Origin: Myxococcales bacterium | GTDB lineage: Bacteria > Myxococcota_A > Polyangia > Polyangiales > Polyangiaceae | Length of the DNA: 64,000 nt | Direction: 5' to 3' | NCBI GenBank assembly: GCA_004193285.1 | Contig: SECP01000001.1 | Location: 372,001 to 436,000 of the forward strand | In this document: piece after piece, positions 16,281 to 25,920 of the stretch | How positions within the stretch are numbered: position 1 is the stretch's first letter | Layout: every line of letters starts with the position of its first letter | Position numbers and translations under genes: made by a program | Notes under the pieces: generated by a model | Told to the model about the DNA's origin: nothing | What the model saw: the letters and a program-made list of their open reading frames with translations, nothing else | Databases searched by the model: none

Positions 16281-17294
16281 GTGCAGCTTTTCACACTCAT
16301 CAACAAGAACGGGCTTCGGCTCAAGGTCTCGGACTACGGCACGATCATCATGGAGCTCCACGTTCCGGATCGGAACGGAGCCTTCGCGGACGTCGTGCTC
16401 GGCCACGAAGACATCGCCAAGTACACGAACGCGACGCCGTACTTCGGGGCCACTATTGGCCGCGTCGCTAATCGCATCGAGGGCGCCGTGCTCGACCTCG
16501 ACGGCGAGCGACACCAGCTCTATGCCAACAACGGACCGCATCACCTGCATGGCGGCAAGCGCGGCTGGGACAAGGTCCAGTGGGCGGCCGAGCTTCGCGA
16601 AGCTCCGCGCGGTCCCGAGATCCACTTCTCGTACACCTCGCCGGACGGCGAGGAGGGCTACCCAGGCACCGTTCAGGCCCACACCAGCTACGCCCTGACT
16701 CACGACGACGAGCTGGTCATCACCATGCGCGCCACGACGGATCGACCCACGGTCGTCAACATGGCTCATCACACGTACTGGAACCTCGGTGGTCACGGCT
16801 CGGGCAGCATCGAAGATCACGAGCTGCTGCTGCACGCGGACCTCTACACCCCCAGTGCGCCCGTCCCGAACGCGGACCCGGTGCCGCGCGGCGCGGTCGA
16901 GCCGGTGGCCGGTACGCCGTTCGACTTCCGGGTGGAGAAGCGCATTGGTCAGGACTTGCGCGCTGCGGGCGGTTCTCCTCCGGGTTTCGACCACAATTGG
17001 GTGGTCCGTGGCGAAGCGGATCAGCTGCGCCCTGTCGCACGAGTGAGGGATCCGAAATCCGGCCGAGTGCTCGAGCTTTCCGGCAACCAACCCGGCGTAC
17101 AGTTTTACGCCGGCAAGTTTCTAGATGGCTCGTTGCATGGCAAGGGCGCAACCTACGAGCAGTACGCGGGGCTGTGCTTGGAGACGCAAAAGTTCCCGAA
17201 CGCCGTCAACGTGCCGGCGTGGCGGGATCAAGTGCAGTTGGTTCCGGGCCAAACGTACGAGCACGTGATGGTGCATCGCTTCCGCGTCGAATAA
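16281..17294 (+). CDS. galM: Aldose 1-epimerase (mutarotase)
   Basis: The GTG at 16281 (VQLFTLINKNG) follows AGGAAG and gives 337 residues, normal for GalM. Family hallmarks are present: ATIGRVANRIEGA early, HHLHGGKRGWDKVQW near residue 95, the His-containing VNMAHHTYWNLGG near residue 160, FDHNWVV, and the C-terminal LETQKFPNAVN that holds the catalytic Glu. The enzyme interconverts alpha and beta anomers of galactose and glucose in the cytosol. Other galactose genes are absent. The GFA gene starts 10 nt after the stop. Confidence 0.95.
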   Translation: MQLFTLINKNGLRLKVSDYGTIIMELHVPDRNGAFADVVLGHEDIAKYTNATPYFGATIGRVANRIEGAVLDLDGERHQLYANNGPHHLHGGKRGWDKVQWAAELREAPRGPEIHFSYTSPDGEEGYPGTVQAHTSYALTHDDELVITMRATTDRPTVVNMAHHTYWNLGGHGSGSIEDHELLLHADLYTPSAPVPNADPVPRGAVEPVAGTPFDFRVEKRIGQDLRAAGGSPPGFDHNWVVRGEADQLRPVARVRDPKSGRVLELSGNQPGVQFYAGKFLDGSLHGKGATYEQYAGLCLETQKFPNAVNVPAWRDQVQLVPGQTYEHVMVHRFRVE

Positions 17295-17304
17295 GCTCTC
17301 CGTC

Positions 17305-17667
17305 ATGTCGGAACCCAAGACACACACTGGCGGCTGTCACTGCGGAAAGGTCCGTTACGAGGTAACGCTGGACCTCGCGGAGCCGGCCATCACCTGCAAT
17401 TGTTCCATGTGCGGGCGTAGCGGCACGATGCTGCGCTTCGTTCCCGTCGACGCCTTCAAGCTGCTCTCCGGAGCGGATTCGCTGACGGACTACCACTTCA
17501 ATCAAAAGGTCATCAATCACCAGTTTTGCCGCGTTTGCGGCATCAAATCGTTCGCAAGCGGTGTCGCCCCGGGTGGGGTAGAGACGCGCGCGATCAACGT
17601 GCGCTGTTTGGACGACGTCGACCTGAGCGCCATCTCGACGCACGCGTACGACGGCAAGAGCAAGTGA
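17305..17667 (+). CDS. GFA family (glutathione-dependent formaldehyde-activating enzyme-like) protein
   Basis: The 120-residue protein has the CENP-V/GFA zinc-binding pattern: GGCHCGKVRYEV near the N-terminus, CNCSMCGRSG near residue 32, and FCRVCGIKSFA near residue 75. The founding enzyme speeds the condensation of glutathione and formaldehyde, but most family members have no proven activity. It is probably co-transcribed with galM. It ends tail-to-tail with the GreB-type gene, one base apart. Confidence 0.93.
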   Translation: MSEPKTHTGGCHCGKVRYEVTLDLAEPAITCNCSMCGRSGTMLRFVPVDAFKLLSGADSLTDYHFNQKVINHQFCRVCGIKSFASGVAPGGVETRAINVRCLDDVDLSAISTHAYDGKSK

Positions 17668-17668
17668 C

Positions 17669-18169
17669 TCACTCGTAGTGTATTTCGAGGACGCGGAGCT
17701 CCTCTTCGCCGCCCGGCGTGCGGAGGAGCGCTGCGTCCCCGACGCGCTTTCCGAGCAAGGCCCGCGCCAGTGGGGCCACGAAGGCGATCGCGCCTTCTGC
17801 CGCGTTGGCCTCGTCCACCCCTACGATGCGCACGCGGCGCTGGACGCCGGCCGCGTTTTCGAAGCGCACGCTGGCCCCGAAGCGCACCTCGTCCTTCGCC
17901 TGCCCTGAGCTTTCCACGAGGACCGCGCTGGCGAGTCGCTGCTCCAGCTCCGCGGTGCGGGCGGCATGCAGCGAGGCCTGGCGGGCCCGCTCGGCGTCCG
18001 AGCCGCTCGCCTCTGGCGCCCGTCCGCGCTCCGCCGCCAGCTCCGCTCGCAGTAGCGAGAGCCCTGCCGCGGTGACGTAGTTGGGCGTGCCAACGGGCAG
18101 CGGAGCCCGGCGCGGCAGCACGAGCGGAGCGTCCGCTGCGTCGTCGTCCTTCGTGAACGCCTTGCTCAT
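17669..18169 (-). CDS. GreA/GreB family transcription elongation factor
   Basis: The 166-residue protein has a short basic N-terminus, then GTPNYVTAAGLSLLRAEL, which matches the start of the GreB coiled coil. A coiled coil runs to about residue 90. The C-terminal FKBP-like domain has the pattern VRFGASVRFEN ... YRIVGVDEAN-type strands and ends in LRVLEIHYE. Gre factors insert their coiled coil into the RNA polymerase secondary channel and trigger cleavage of backtracked RNA. The acidic tip residues are not clearly present, so anti-cleavage regulators of the same fold are possible. Confidence 0.88.
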   Translation of the reverse strand: MSKAFTKDDDAADAPLVLPRRAPLPVGTPNYVTAAGLSLLRAELAAERGRAPEASGSDAERARQASLHAARTAELEQRLASAVLVESSGQAKDEVRFGASVRFENAAGVQRRVRIVGVDEANAAEGAIAFVAPLARALLGKRVGDAALLRTPGGEEELRVLEIHYE

Positions 18170-18255
18170 CGCCCCAGTATGTCATCGTCAACGCGCTGAC
18201 GCGCGTCAGCGGGTTGACCCGTTTCAGCTCGAGAAACCCTAGGATTTGGCGCCAT

Positions 18256-19467
18256 ATGGCTGGAACGCCGCTTGCTGTGCGTGTCCTCATGACCCTGGAG
18301 ATTCCCGACGCGAACGATGCCGTGCCGTGCCCGCTGTGCGGCGACCACGAGGGCGCGGTCGTGGGCGAGAAGGGGCGCTTCGGCATGCCCGTGCGCAACG
18401 TGTGCTGCGCGACGTGCGCCACCGTCTACGTCTCGCCGCGGCCCACCGCGGCCGCGATGGCGGAATACTACCGCTCGACTTACCGCAAGCACTACGGGGC
18501 CGTCGGCTACATCGGACCCGACGGGCAGCGCGCGGCGCCGGGAGACTCGGGCTACGAAGCGGCCCTCCAGCAGTGGCACGGCCCGCAAGCGGACAATGCG
18601 CTGCTGCTCGGTGAGACGCGCAAGGGAGCGTCCGTGCTCGAAGTCGGCTGCCGGCATGGCCGGACTCTGGAGCTGATGCGCGAGCGGCGTGGCATCCTCC
18701 CCTTCGGTATAGAGCCAGGCGAGACCGAAGCCGAAGAGGCGCGCCGCGCCGGCATCGATTGCTTCACGGGCGCGCTCGAGGACTACGAGCCTGGGTCACG
18801 GCGCTTCGATCAGATTCAGTGGTTCCACGTCCTGGAGCACGTCCACGAGCCGCTGCAAGCGCTCCTCAAGCTGCGCCGCCTACTCGAGCCGGAGGGGCGC
18901 ATGATCATCGAGGTTCCGAACGTCTACGAGCCCTACGGCTCCCTGGAAGGCAATTTCTTCCAAAACGTTCACCTCGTCAGCTACAGCCCGCGCACGCTGC
19001 CCGCGCTCTTGCGTCGTGCCGGCTTCGAGCCCACCCGCGTCGTGGACGGCGGCGCGCTCTTCGTCGTCGCTCGTCTCAATCCTCACGTGAGCGCTGCCGA
19101 GTTGCCACTGCCGTACTCGCCCGCGCTGCTCGGAGAAAGTGCCGACGATACGTCTTGGGTCGCCACCAGGCTGGGCAACTACGCGAACCTCGAGCAGCTG
19201 GCCGAGCTCTGCCGGGCTGGTCGGGCGCCAGAGGAGCTCGCGCCGATGGTCCTGCGCTGCCTGCGGTTCCCGGCCTTCACGAGTCACCTGCTGGACGTCT
19301 GCGCGCTCTTCGTGGAGCGGCTCGTCGCACGCGGCCAGCTGGACCCCGCTATCGCGGTCTTACTGGCGGTCGTGAATGGCCCGCACCCTGCGGAGGTGCG
19401 GGCAGAATTCCGCACCTTCGCCGGGCGCCTCGGCGCGCTGCCGGAACAGCTCGCCGCCGCGGGCTGA
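18256..19467 (+). CDS. Class I SAM-dependent methyltransferase with N-terminal zinc ribbon
   Basis: I take the ATG at 18256 (403 residues); an ATG at 18289 is also possible. A CPLC ... CCATC zinc-ribbon-like start leads to YVSPRPT, then the SAM-binding motif VLEVGCRHGRTLEL near residue 135, and the post-motif FHVLEHVHEPLQAL. This arrangement is typical of the Methyltransf_23 group that modifies sugars or small molecules. The last 150 residues are helical and unassigned. The gene converges with the pirin gene, one base between the stops. Confidence 0.87.
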   Translation: MAGTPLAVRVLMTLEIPDANDAVPCPLCGDHEGAVVGEKGRFGMPVRNVCCATCATVYVSPRPTAAAMAEYYRSTYRKHYGAVGYIGPDGQRAAPGDSGYEAALQQWHGPQADNALLLGETRKGASVLEVGCRHGRTLELMRERRGILPFGIEPGETEAEEARRAGIDCFTGALEDYEPGSRRFDQIQWFHVLEHVHEPLQALLKLRRLLEPEGRMIIEVPNVYEPYGSLEGNFFQNVHLVSYSPRTLPALLRRAGFEPTRVVDGGALFVVARLNPHVSAAELPLPYSPALLGESADDTSWVATRLGNYANLEQLAELCRAGRAPEELAPMVLRCLRFPAFTSHLLDVCALFVERLVARGQLDPAIAVLLAVVNGPHPAEVRAEFRTFAGRLGALPEQLAAAG

Positions 19468-19468
19468 G

Positions 19469-20359
19469 TCAGCCGACCTGGGCCGTGCGGGTGATCTCGC
19501 CCATGCGGCCCGACTGGTAGTCGGCGAACGCCTGCCGCAGCTCCTGCTGGGTGTTCATCACGAACGGGCCATAGCGCGCGACCGGCTCCCCCAGCGGGAC
19601 GCCGGCGAGCAGCAGGAGCCGCGCCGGTTCGTCCGCGCCGCGCAAACGAGCCAGGTCACCTTCGCCCAGGATTGCGAGCTGGCCATCTTTTACCAACGTG
19701 CCCTCGTCGCCCACTCGAGCGCTGCCTTGAAAGACATAGACGAGCGCGCGCTGGGCCGAGTCGAGCGCCACCTGCACGTCCGCGCCGGGTTGCAGCGACC
19801 AGTCTTGGTAGACGATGGGCGTCAGCGTGTCTATCGCGGCGCGCTTTCCGAGCGCGGCGCCGGCGATGATCTTGACGTGCGAGAGCCCGTCGCTCGTCGA
19901 CGCGGTCGGGATCTGCTGCGCGTCCAGCTCCTGATAGCGCGGACGGGTCAGCTTCAAGCGCGCCGGCAGGTTCACCCAAATTTGAAAGCCGTGCGCGCGG
20001 CCGCCCTGCTCGAGCACTGACGCCGACGGAGTCTCCGAGTGGATGATGCCGCCTCCCGCGGTCATCCACTGCACGCCGCCGGGCTTGATGGTGCCGCGGT
20101 GGCCGGCCGAGTCCTCGTGCACGACCTCACCTTCGAGAACGTAGGTGACGGTTTCGAAGCCGCGATGAGGATGATCCGGAGCGCCGACGGCTTCTCCGGG
20201 CCGATACTCCACCGGACCCATCTCGTCGATCAGCAGGAACGGATCCAGCGCGGCCAGACCCGGCGCGGGTAGGGGGCGCCGCACGATGAACCCGGCTCCC
20301 TCGAGCTGGCGGTGCGACGACAGGATCTTCTCGGTCTCTCTCACCTTGGGCGTCGTCAT
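19469..20359 (-). CDS. Pirin family protein
   Basis: AAAGGA precedes the ATG at 20359. The 296 residues form two cupin domains. The N-terminal cupin holds the metal ligands in DHPHRGFETVTYVLEG and the later IHSE. The second cupin around residues 180-260 is more degenerate. Bacterial pirins bind iron or nickel; some have quercetin 2,3-dioxygenase activity and others act as redox-linked regulators. It is divergent from the small lipoprotein gene with about 140 bp between the starts. Confidence 0.95.
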   Translation of the reverse strand: MTTPKVRETEKILSSHRQLEGAGFIVRRPLPAPGLAALDPFLLIDEMGPVEYRPGEAVGAPDHPHRGFETVTYVLEGEVVHEDSAGHRGTIKPGGVQWMTAGGGIIHSETPSASVLEQGGRAHGFQIWVNLPARLKLTRPRYQELDAQQIPTASTSDGLSHVKIIAGAALGKRAAIDTLTPIVYQDWSLQPGADVQVALDSAQRALVYVFQGSARVGDEGTLVKDGQLAILGEGDLARLRGADEPARLLLLAGVPLGEPVARYGPFVMNTQQELRQAFADYQSGRMGEITRTAQVG

Positions 20360-20502
20360 TCAGAGTTCCTTTCGAAGCCCAAACAATAAGGTTCCCGTCC
20401 CAAGCTACAATCCCTTGCTGGGAGCTCACATCGTTGCTCCGCTAGCAACAACGCCGCTGTCCCACCGTTGGCGGCAGTCGCGCCCGGTCCTAAGCTCGCC
20501 GT

Positions 20503-20781
20503 GTGAACCGAGCCCTCATGAGTCTGCTGGCCATTGGCCTTGTAGCCGGTTGCCACAAAAACAAGGACGCCGAGGGCCCGGTCGAGCGAGCGGGCGCGAG
20601 CGTGGACGATGCCGCCCAGAAGACCGGCGCTGCGCTACACAAGGCCGCGGTCAAGACGGACGAGGCCGCCCATCGAGCGGTCACCGCTACCGGCAACGCC
20701 TTCGAAAAGGCGGGTCAGAAGCTGAAGGGCTCGCCCAGCGCGACCCAGCCTGCGGACAGCGCGCCTTCCGAGAGCAAGTAG
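20503..20781 (+). CDS. Small lipoprotein with amphipathic repeats
   Basis: The GTG at 20503 gives 92 residues; an ATG lies 15 nt downstream. A short signal peptide ends in lipobox VAGC (Cys17). The mature part has repeated Ala/Lys/Glu-rich 11-residue-like units ([25 protein letters not shown]), as in entericidin-like or LEA-like stress lipoproteins. It is likely an envelope protein. No partner is visible. Confidence 0.75.
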   Translation: MNRALMSLLAIGLVAGCHKNKDAEGPVERAGASVDDAAQKTGAALHKAAVKTDEAAHRAVTATGNAFEKAGQKLKGSPSATQPADSAPSESK

Positions 20782-20836
20782 TCACGCCGCGCTTGAAAAG
20801 GATGCGTTCAAATCCTTAGCTCTGGGTCGAGAGCTC

Positions 20837-22078
20837 ATGACCATCCGCAATTTCGAGCCCAAGTTCATGAAGGTGGGGGTGCTCACCGCCGCGCTGCAAG
20901 AGCTCACTCCGCGGGACGTGCGCGACGACGATCCGGATCGCGCGGTGGAGGACTGGCTCGCGTTCGGGCGCGAAATAGGGGCGGACGTGCTGCAATTGTC
21001 GGCCGCGCTTCATCCCGCGGAGTCGGACGTGCCCGCGGCGGCGATGCTCGATCCTGTCGCGAATACCTTGGACCTGCGCGCGCCCTTCGACGCGCGGCGG
21101 CGCGATCGCCTGGAGGCGGCGATGAAAGCGACGAGGGTCGGGCTGAGCGACCTGGCGTATTTCGACAACCTCCTCCACGAAGACTCGGCCGTCCGCCGGA
21201 AGAAGCTGGACTTCATGCGCCGCGTGCTGGACGCGGCGGTGCTGCTCGGCGTGCCCGCGGTGTGCGGCTTCGTCGGGCGCGATCAGACGAAGAGCATGGA
21301 CCAGAACCTGGAGGTGTTCGAGCAGGTGTTCGTACCCCTCCTTCAGGAGGTAAAGGCGCGCGGCCTCCGCTACCGCGTCGAGCAATGCCCGATGCCCGGT
21401 TGGACGACGAACGACAACTTTCACAACAACATCGGCTACGCGCCGGGCGCGTGGATCGCGCTGCATCGCATCTGCGAGCGCCATGGCGTCGGGGAGCAGC
21501 TGCGCGTGCACTACGATCCCTCCCACTCGGTGCTCATGGGGCAGGACACCCGGAGCGTCTTCCAGTTCCTCAAAGATAGCGGGTACGCTTTCTTGATCGA
21601 CGGCTTCCACGTCAAAGGCCAGGTCGTGGATGCGCGCGGCGTCTCCGAGTGGGGCTACGGCGGTCAAACCATGAACCGCGGGGATTGGGCGAGCGGCAAG
21701 CCTTCGAGTGAGCCCGCCGATCAGCTCAAGGCTTGGAAGAAGCAGACCGTGCTTTGCGAGCACGAGCTCCCCGGCACGGCGCGGCACGACCCCCTCGCGT
21801 ACCTGCAGAACCGTAGCGTGGACTGGCTCGACCACCAGCTCGCGGCGCGCCAGCTCCTACCGATGGACTTCACGAGCGCGCCGCTGATCGTCGAGCACGA
21901 GTACGGCCCCGCGCGCACCCAGGACCGGGAAAGGCTGCGGCCGATCTTGGCCGGGTCGCTCGCCTTCACTCGCAAGATAGACGAGGCCGCTGCGTGTATG
22001 TTCGCGCTGCAGAGCGAGGTCCTGCCGGCCCAGGGCATCGCCGTGCAGGGCCGGGGTCGCGAGCCCTTTCGTAGCTGA
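20837..22078 (+). CDS. Sugar phosphate isomerase/epimerase (xylose-isomerase-like TIM barrel)
   Basis: The 413-residue product shows strand motifs of the AP-endonuclease-2 fold: [10 protein letters not shown] at the start, [18 protein letters not shown], then the metal-binding [11 protein letters not shown] (Glu), VHYDPSHSV (Asp, His), and IDGFHVKGQ (Asp, His). These are expected metal ligands of the barrel. The family includes inosose and hydroxypyruvate isomerases and related epimerases. The substrate is unknown. An internal ATG (20867) would remove the first ten residues and cannot be excluded. Confidence 0.88.
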   Translation: MTIRNFEPKFMKVGVLTAALQELTPRDVRDDDPDRAVEDWLAFGREIGADVLQLSAALHPAESDVPAAAMLDPVANTLDLRAPFDARRRDRLEAAMKATRVGLSDLAYFDNLLHEDSAVRRKKLDFMRRVLDAAVLLGVPAVCGFVGRDQTKSMDQNLEVFEQVFVPLLQEVKARGLRYRVEQCPMPGWTTNDNFHNNIGYAPGAWIALHRICERHGVGEQLRVHYDPSHSVLMGQDTRSVFQFLKDSGYAFLIDGFHVKGQVVDARGVSEWGYGGQTMNRGDWASGKPSSEPADQLKAWKKQTVLCEHELPGTARHDPLAYLQNRSVDWLDHQLAARQLLPMDFTSAPLIVEHEYGPARTQDRERLRPILAGSLAFTRKIDEAAACMFALQSEVLPAQGIAVQGRGREPFRS

Positions 22079-22110
22079 GGCGGCTCGTCCGGCAATTTAC
22101 GAGGGGTCGA

Positions 22111-24234
22111 GTGTCCGCCTGGCGTCGCGGTCGCCCCGCGGCTACGGTCGAGGGCTCGGTGCTCGACGAAGTCGTCAAGGTTCAGCCGGAGGCCCTGGTT
22201 TCCGACCTCGCACGCCGCGCCAGCTCGGCGCGCGCCATCGCGGCCGTATTCATGGTCATGACGCTTTTGGCGTCGGCCTCTTCGCTGGCAATGACGGGCC
22301 CGCTGATGGCCTTGCCCCAGTTCGTCGCTTGCTTCGCGTTCGGCGGGGCCTTTTGGGTCGCTCGCAAGCCGAGCCGCGCGTCCTTCGCGGGAACGCTCAT
22401 CGTCGCGGCGATGCTGCTGCAGTATCTCGCTTCGTTTCACTTTGCGGTGCGCGCCGAGCAGCGCCTGAGCATCGCGTACTTCGTGGCACTTTCACCGCTC
22501 GTCGCCAAGGCGACCATGCGCGCGCGGGGGGTGGTGGTGTGCGGGGTGGTCGGAGCGCTCACCCTCACGCTCATGGCCCTGCTCGGGACCTGGAAAGCGC
22601 TGGTCGCGCCGGCCTACTACTTCGCGGCCACCGGCTTGGTCGCGGCGTTCGCCGCCATCGCAGCGGAGCGCGCGCTCCGGGCTCACGTGCGCGAGGAGCT
22701 GCGCGCCGCTCATGCTCTAACCGGCGCTCGTGAGGCCGAAGAGCGCTACCGCTTGGTGGCCGAGCAGGTGAGTGACCTCGTGTCGGTGTTGGACGACCAG
22801 GGCCGCTACGTGTACGTGAGCCCCTCGCACGAGCGGGTGCTCGGCCTGAGCGGTCGGGACCTCCTCGGGCGGGCCTCGCCGGAGCTGCTTCATGCCGACG
22901 ACCTTCAGGGGGTCACCCAGGCATTTTCTCGTGCGCTTTCGGAAGGGGCTTCGTTCACGGTGGCTCGCCTTGCCAGTAAAGACGGCAGCTATCGCTGGTT
23001 TCACATCCGCTTTTCGCGAACGGAGCCCAACTCGGCGCTGCCGGGAGCGGTGGCCACGAGCGCGCGAGACATCACCGAGCAGCAGCGCTTGAGCCAGGCG
23101 CTGGAAGAAACGCGCCGCATGGAGTCCTTGGGCCGCCTCGCGGGAGGGGTGGCGCACGACTTCAACAACCTACTGCTCGTCATCCAGGCCTGCGCAGATC
23201 TGGCGACGCGCCAGCTCCCGCCCGGGCACTCGGCGCGGGGCGATCTGAACGACATCTTGCTCACGACGGACCGCGCCGCCGCGCTCACGAAGCAGCTGCT
23301 CACGTTCGCTCGGCGCCAGGTGCTGGGCGTACGCCGGCGCTCGCCCGTCCGCACGGTCGTGGAGGAGCTGTCCCCCATCATCGAACGCCTGTGCGGAAAG
23401 GAGGTGCGCTGCACCTTCGAGCTGACGAGCGGCAGCGCGCAGGTGAGCGCAAGCTCGGTGGAGCTCGAACAGATTTTGATGAACCTGGCCGCCAACGCTC
23501 GCGACGCGATGCCGCAAGGGGGCACGCTGGAGGTGAGGGCGCGCACCCTCCCGCTGCTCGGCGGCGATATCGCCGCGCTCCCCGCCGGCACGTACGTCGA
23601 GCTCACCGTGCGGGATAGCGGCGTGGGTATGAGCCCCGAGGTCGAGGCGCGCATCTTCGAGCCTTTCTTCACCACGAAGCCGCCTGGTCGGGGCACCGGG
23701 CTCGGCTTGGCCACCGTCTTCGGGCTGGTGACGCAGCTCGGCGGGCACGTGGCGGTCAGCTCGAGGTTGGGGCGCGGCACCGAGTTTCGCGTCTTGCTCC
23801 CGCTCGCCCCCGAGGAGACGACGTCTTCGAGCGTCATGCGCGCGGCTCGCTCCGTGCCGCGCGCCCTGTCCGTGCTCGTGGTGGACGATGAAGACGCGGT
23901 GCGCACGCTCATCTCCCGCATCCTCGACGACGCCGGCCACCGGGTGACCTCGGCCGCTTCCGCCGATATGGCCATCACGGCGGTGCGGGTCACGCCGCAG
24001 CGGTTCGACGTCATCTTGACCGACGTGGTCCTCGGCGCAGACGACGGCCTTTCCACGCTGGACACGCTCAGGGCCGCCAATCCGGACGCAGCCGTGATCG
24101 TCATGTCCGGCTACAGCCCCACTCCCGAGCGCGTAGCCGAGCTGGCGCAGCAAGGAGCCGAGTTTCTGCCCAAACCATTCGGGGCGGTGCAGCTCCTCAA
24201 CGCGCTGGAGCGAGCGCGGGGCAGCGAACCATGA
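22111..24234 (+). CDS. Membrane-bound hybrid histidine kinase (PAS-HisKA-HATPase-REC)
   Basis: The GTG at 22111 gives 707 residues. About five to six membrane segments fill residues 35-195. A PAS domain follows (AEERYRLVAEQVSDLVSVLDDQG to about residue 320). The phosphoacceptor box is GRLAGGVAHDFNNLL, the ATP-binding boxes are NLAANARDAMP and DSGVGMSPE with FFTTK and GTGLGLATV. A C-terminal receiver domain has VVDDEDAVR, the acceptor Asp in ILTDVVL and Lys in LPKPF. No response regulator with an output domain is adjacent, so it is an orphan, as is common in myxobacteria. It converges with the Ser/Thr kinase gene. Confidence 0.95.
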   Translation: MSAWRRGRPAATVEGSVLDEVVKVQPEALVSDLARRASSARAIAAVFMVMTLLASASSLAMTGPLMALPQFVACFAFGGAFWVARKPSRASFAGTLIVAAMLLQYLASFHFAVRAEQRLSIAYFVALSPLVAKATMRARGVVVCGVVGALTLTLMALLGTWKALVAPAYYFAATGLVAAFAAIAAERALRAHVREELRAAHALTGAREAEERYRLVAEQVSDLVSVLDDQGRYVYVSPSHERVLGLSGRDLLGRASPELLHADDLQGVTQAFSRALSEGASFTVARLASKDGSYRWFHIRFSRTEPNSALPGAVATSARDITEQQRLSQALEETRRMESLGRLAGGVAHDFNNLLLVIQACADLATRQLPPGHSARGDLNDILLTTDRAAALTKQLLTFARRQVLGVRRRSPVRTVVEELSPIIERLCGKEVRCTFELTSGSAQVSASSVELEQILMNLAANARDAMPQGGTLEVRARTLPLLGGDIAALPAGTYVELTVRDSGVGMSPEVEARIFEPFFTTKPPGRGTGLGLATVFGLVTQLGGHVAVSSRLGRGTEFRVLLPLAPEETTSSSVMRAARSVPRALSVLVVDDEDAVRTLISRILDDAGHRVTSAASADMAITAVRVTPQRFDVILTDVVLGADDGLSTLDTLRAANPDAAVIVMSGYSPTPERVAELAQQGAEFLPKPFGAVQLLNALERARGSEP

Positions 24235-24261
24235 AGCCGCGTCGCTGGCGCAGCGCGCTCG

Positions 24262-25920
24262 TTACTTGGTGATGAAGAAGTAAGCGACGGCGGCCGCCAC
24301 GAGAAGCAGCAGCCAAAGCCACCAGGGTGAAGAAGCCTTGCCGGGCGCTACGGAAGGCGGCCGAGCCGGCGCGTCCGCGGCGGAGGGGACGGGCGGGTAG
24401 GAAGAGGCGCGAGCCGCGAGGGCGCCAGAAACCGACATCGGCAGGGGCGGGACGGGCGGGATGTCCAGCTGCGAGAGACGCACGTTGGCTTCGAAGACCT
24501 CCGGCGGACGCGAGCTCGGTGAAGGAGGACGAAGCGGCAGCTCGGCGGCGAACGGGCTCGACTTCAGCGGGATCTCGGCGCCTTGCCAATTCTCGACTCG
24601 CGCCACCATGCGCGTTCGCTCCGCGAGCGCGTCACGCGCCAGATCCATGACCCACTCGCTGATGCGGCGCGCGTTGGCTCGAGGCGGGGCGGCGGCTTCG
24701 AAAGCCTCTGCCAGCTCGCGCATGCTCCCGAAGCGACTCTCGGCCGCGAGCGACAGCGCTCGCATCACGATCGAGTCCAGCTCCGGCGGCAGATCCGGGC
24801 GGTATTGGGTGACACGCGGGTAACCGCCGCGGAGCACCGCGTCTCCCGGCTCCTTCTCTTGATCTGCCGGAAACAAGCGGCGCATCGCCAGCAGCTCCCA
24901 GATCACGATACCAGCCGAGAAGACGTCCGAGCGCTGGGTGAGGCGCTCGCCGCGCAGCTGCTCGGGAGACATGTAGCCGCGCTTGCCCTTGCGGCGCTCG
25001 GGCGCCGTTTCCTCGATATGGTCGAGCGCGGTGGCGATGCCGAAATCCAGAACGCGCGCGACGCCGTCCGCCCCGACGAGCACGTTGGGGGGCGAGATGT
25101 CGCGATGAACGAGCGAGAGGGAGCGGCCTTTTTCGTCCGTCGCGTCGTGAATCGCGGCGAGGCCTTGCAGCATGTCCAGCGCGATGCCGGTGGCGATCGA
25201 GAGCGGAACTTGCGCCTTCTTCTGCTTCGCTTGAGTGCGACAGAGCGTGCTCAGCGCCTCCCCGTGCACGTAGTCCAGGACGAGGAGCACGTCCCCCTTG
25301 GTGGCCACGACGTCTAGAGTCGCCGCCACGTTGGGGTGGCGAACCCGCGCCGCCAGCCGGGCTTCCTTGAGAAGCATCTCCGTGAACTCTTGGTTCTCCA
25401 AGAGGTGCGGGAGTAGACGCTTGATCGCGACCACGCGCGAGAATCCGCCCGCGCCGTCGAGTCTCCCGAAGTGGACGGTGGCCATCCCACCCGCCGCGAA
25501 CTGCTCGAACAGCGCGTAGCGACCGACGGTGTGGCTCGGGCCCCGCTCGGAGATGGGGCCGTCCACGTGACTGATCTGCTTCTCGCGCGGAGCCGAGAGG
25601 CCGCTGGGCGTCTCCTCGCCGGAAGGCTGAGCGCTCCTGGGCAGGTCGAGGCGAGGCGGGGTACCCCCGTTGCTAGTTGCTGTGTGTTCGAGTGGGAGCC
25701 TCGCCGTCTGAGGAATGACGACCCGGAGCGGATCTTCCGTCAGCGGTGTATCGCCCGACTCCAACACCGGCGGAGGCGGCACCGTGCCGTCTACCGCGAT
25801 GAGAGCGCCACAGGACCGGCATGGGATCTTCACGACCCGACCGCGGATCTTGTCTTCGTACAGGGTCGCCGGCACCGTGCGGCGGTTCCCGCACGCCTGA
25901 CAAGCGACCGTGATACCCAT
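24262..25920 (-). CDS. Ser/Thr protein kinase with N-terminal zinc ribbon and C-terminal membrane anchor
   Basis: The 552-residue protein starts with a zinc ribbon (CQACG ... CRSCG, residues 9-38) of the MJ0042 type. A linker leads to a PknB-type kinase domain: FAAGGMATVHFG (Gly-rich loop), VAIKRLL (Lys), HRDISPPNVLV (catalytic loop) and DFGIAT. The region after about residue 420 is Pro/Ser-rich, ending in a hydrophobic tail segment (WWLWLLLLVAAAVAYFF) at the very C-terminus. It would thus be a tail-anchored kinase facing the cytosol with no extracellular sensor. The order is typical of Myxococcota kinases. Substrates are unknown. Confidence 0.95.
   Translation of the reverse strand: MGITVACQACGNRRTVPATLYEDKIRGRVVKIPCRSCGALIAVDGTVPPPPVLESGDTPLTEDPLRVVIPQTARLPLEHTATSNGGTPPRLDLPRSAQPSGEETPSGLSAPREKQISHVDGPISERGPSHTVGRYALFEQFAAGGMATVHFGRLDGAGGFSRVVAIKRLLPHLLENQEFTEMLLKEARLAARVRHPNVAATLDVVATKGDVLLVLDYVHGEALSTLCRTQAKQKKAQVPLSIATGIALDMLQGLAAIHDATDEKGRSLSLVHRDISPPNVLVGADGVARVLDFGIATALDHIEETAPERRKGKRGYMSPEQLRGERLTQRSDVFSAGIVIWELLAMRRLFPADQEKEPGDAVLRGGYPRVTQYRPDLPPELDSIVMRALSLAAESRFGSMRELAEAFEAAAPPRANARRISEWVMDLARDALAERTRMVARVENWQGAEIPLKSSPFAAELPLRPPSPSSRPPEVFEANVRLSQLDIPPVPPLPMSVSGALAARASSYPPVPSAADAPARPPSVAPGKASSPWWLWLLLLVAAAVAYFFITK

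Noticed and set aside
20798..20817. tRNA-like GTTCAAATCC and AAGGAT/ATCCTT hairpin
   Set aside because: No acceptor stem, D-arm or anticodon arm fits around it; a 6-bp stem with an 8-nt loop is too weak to call.
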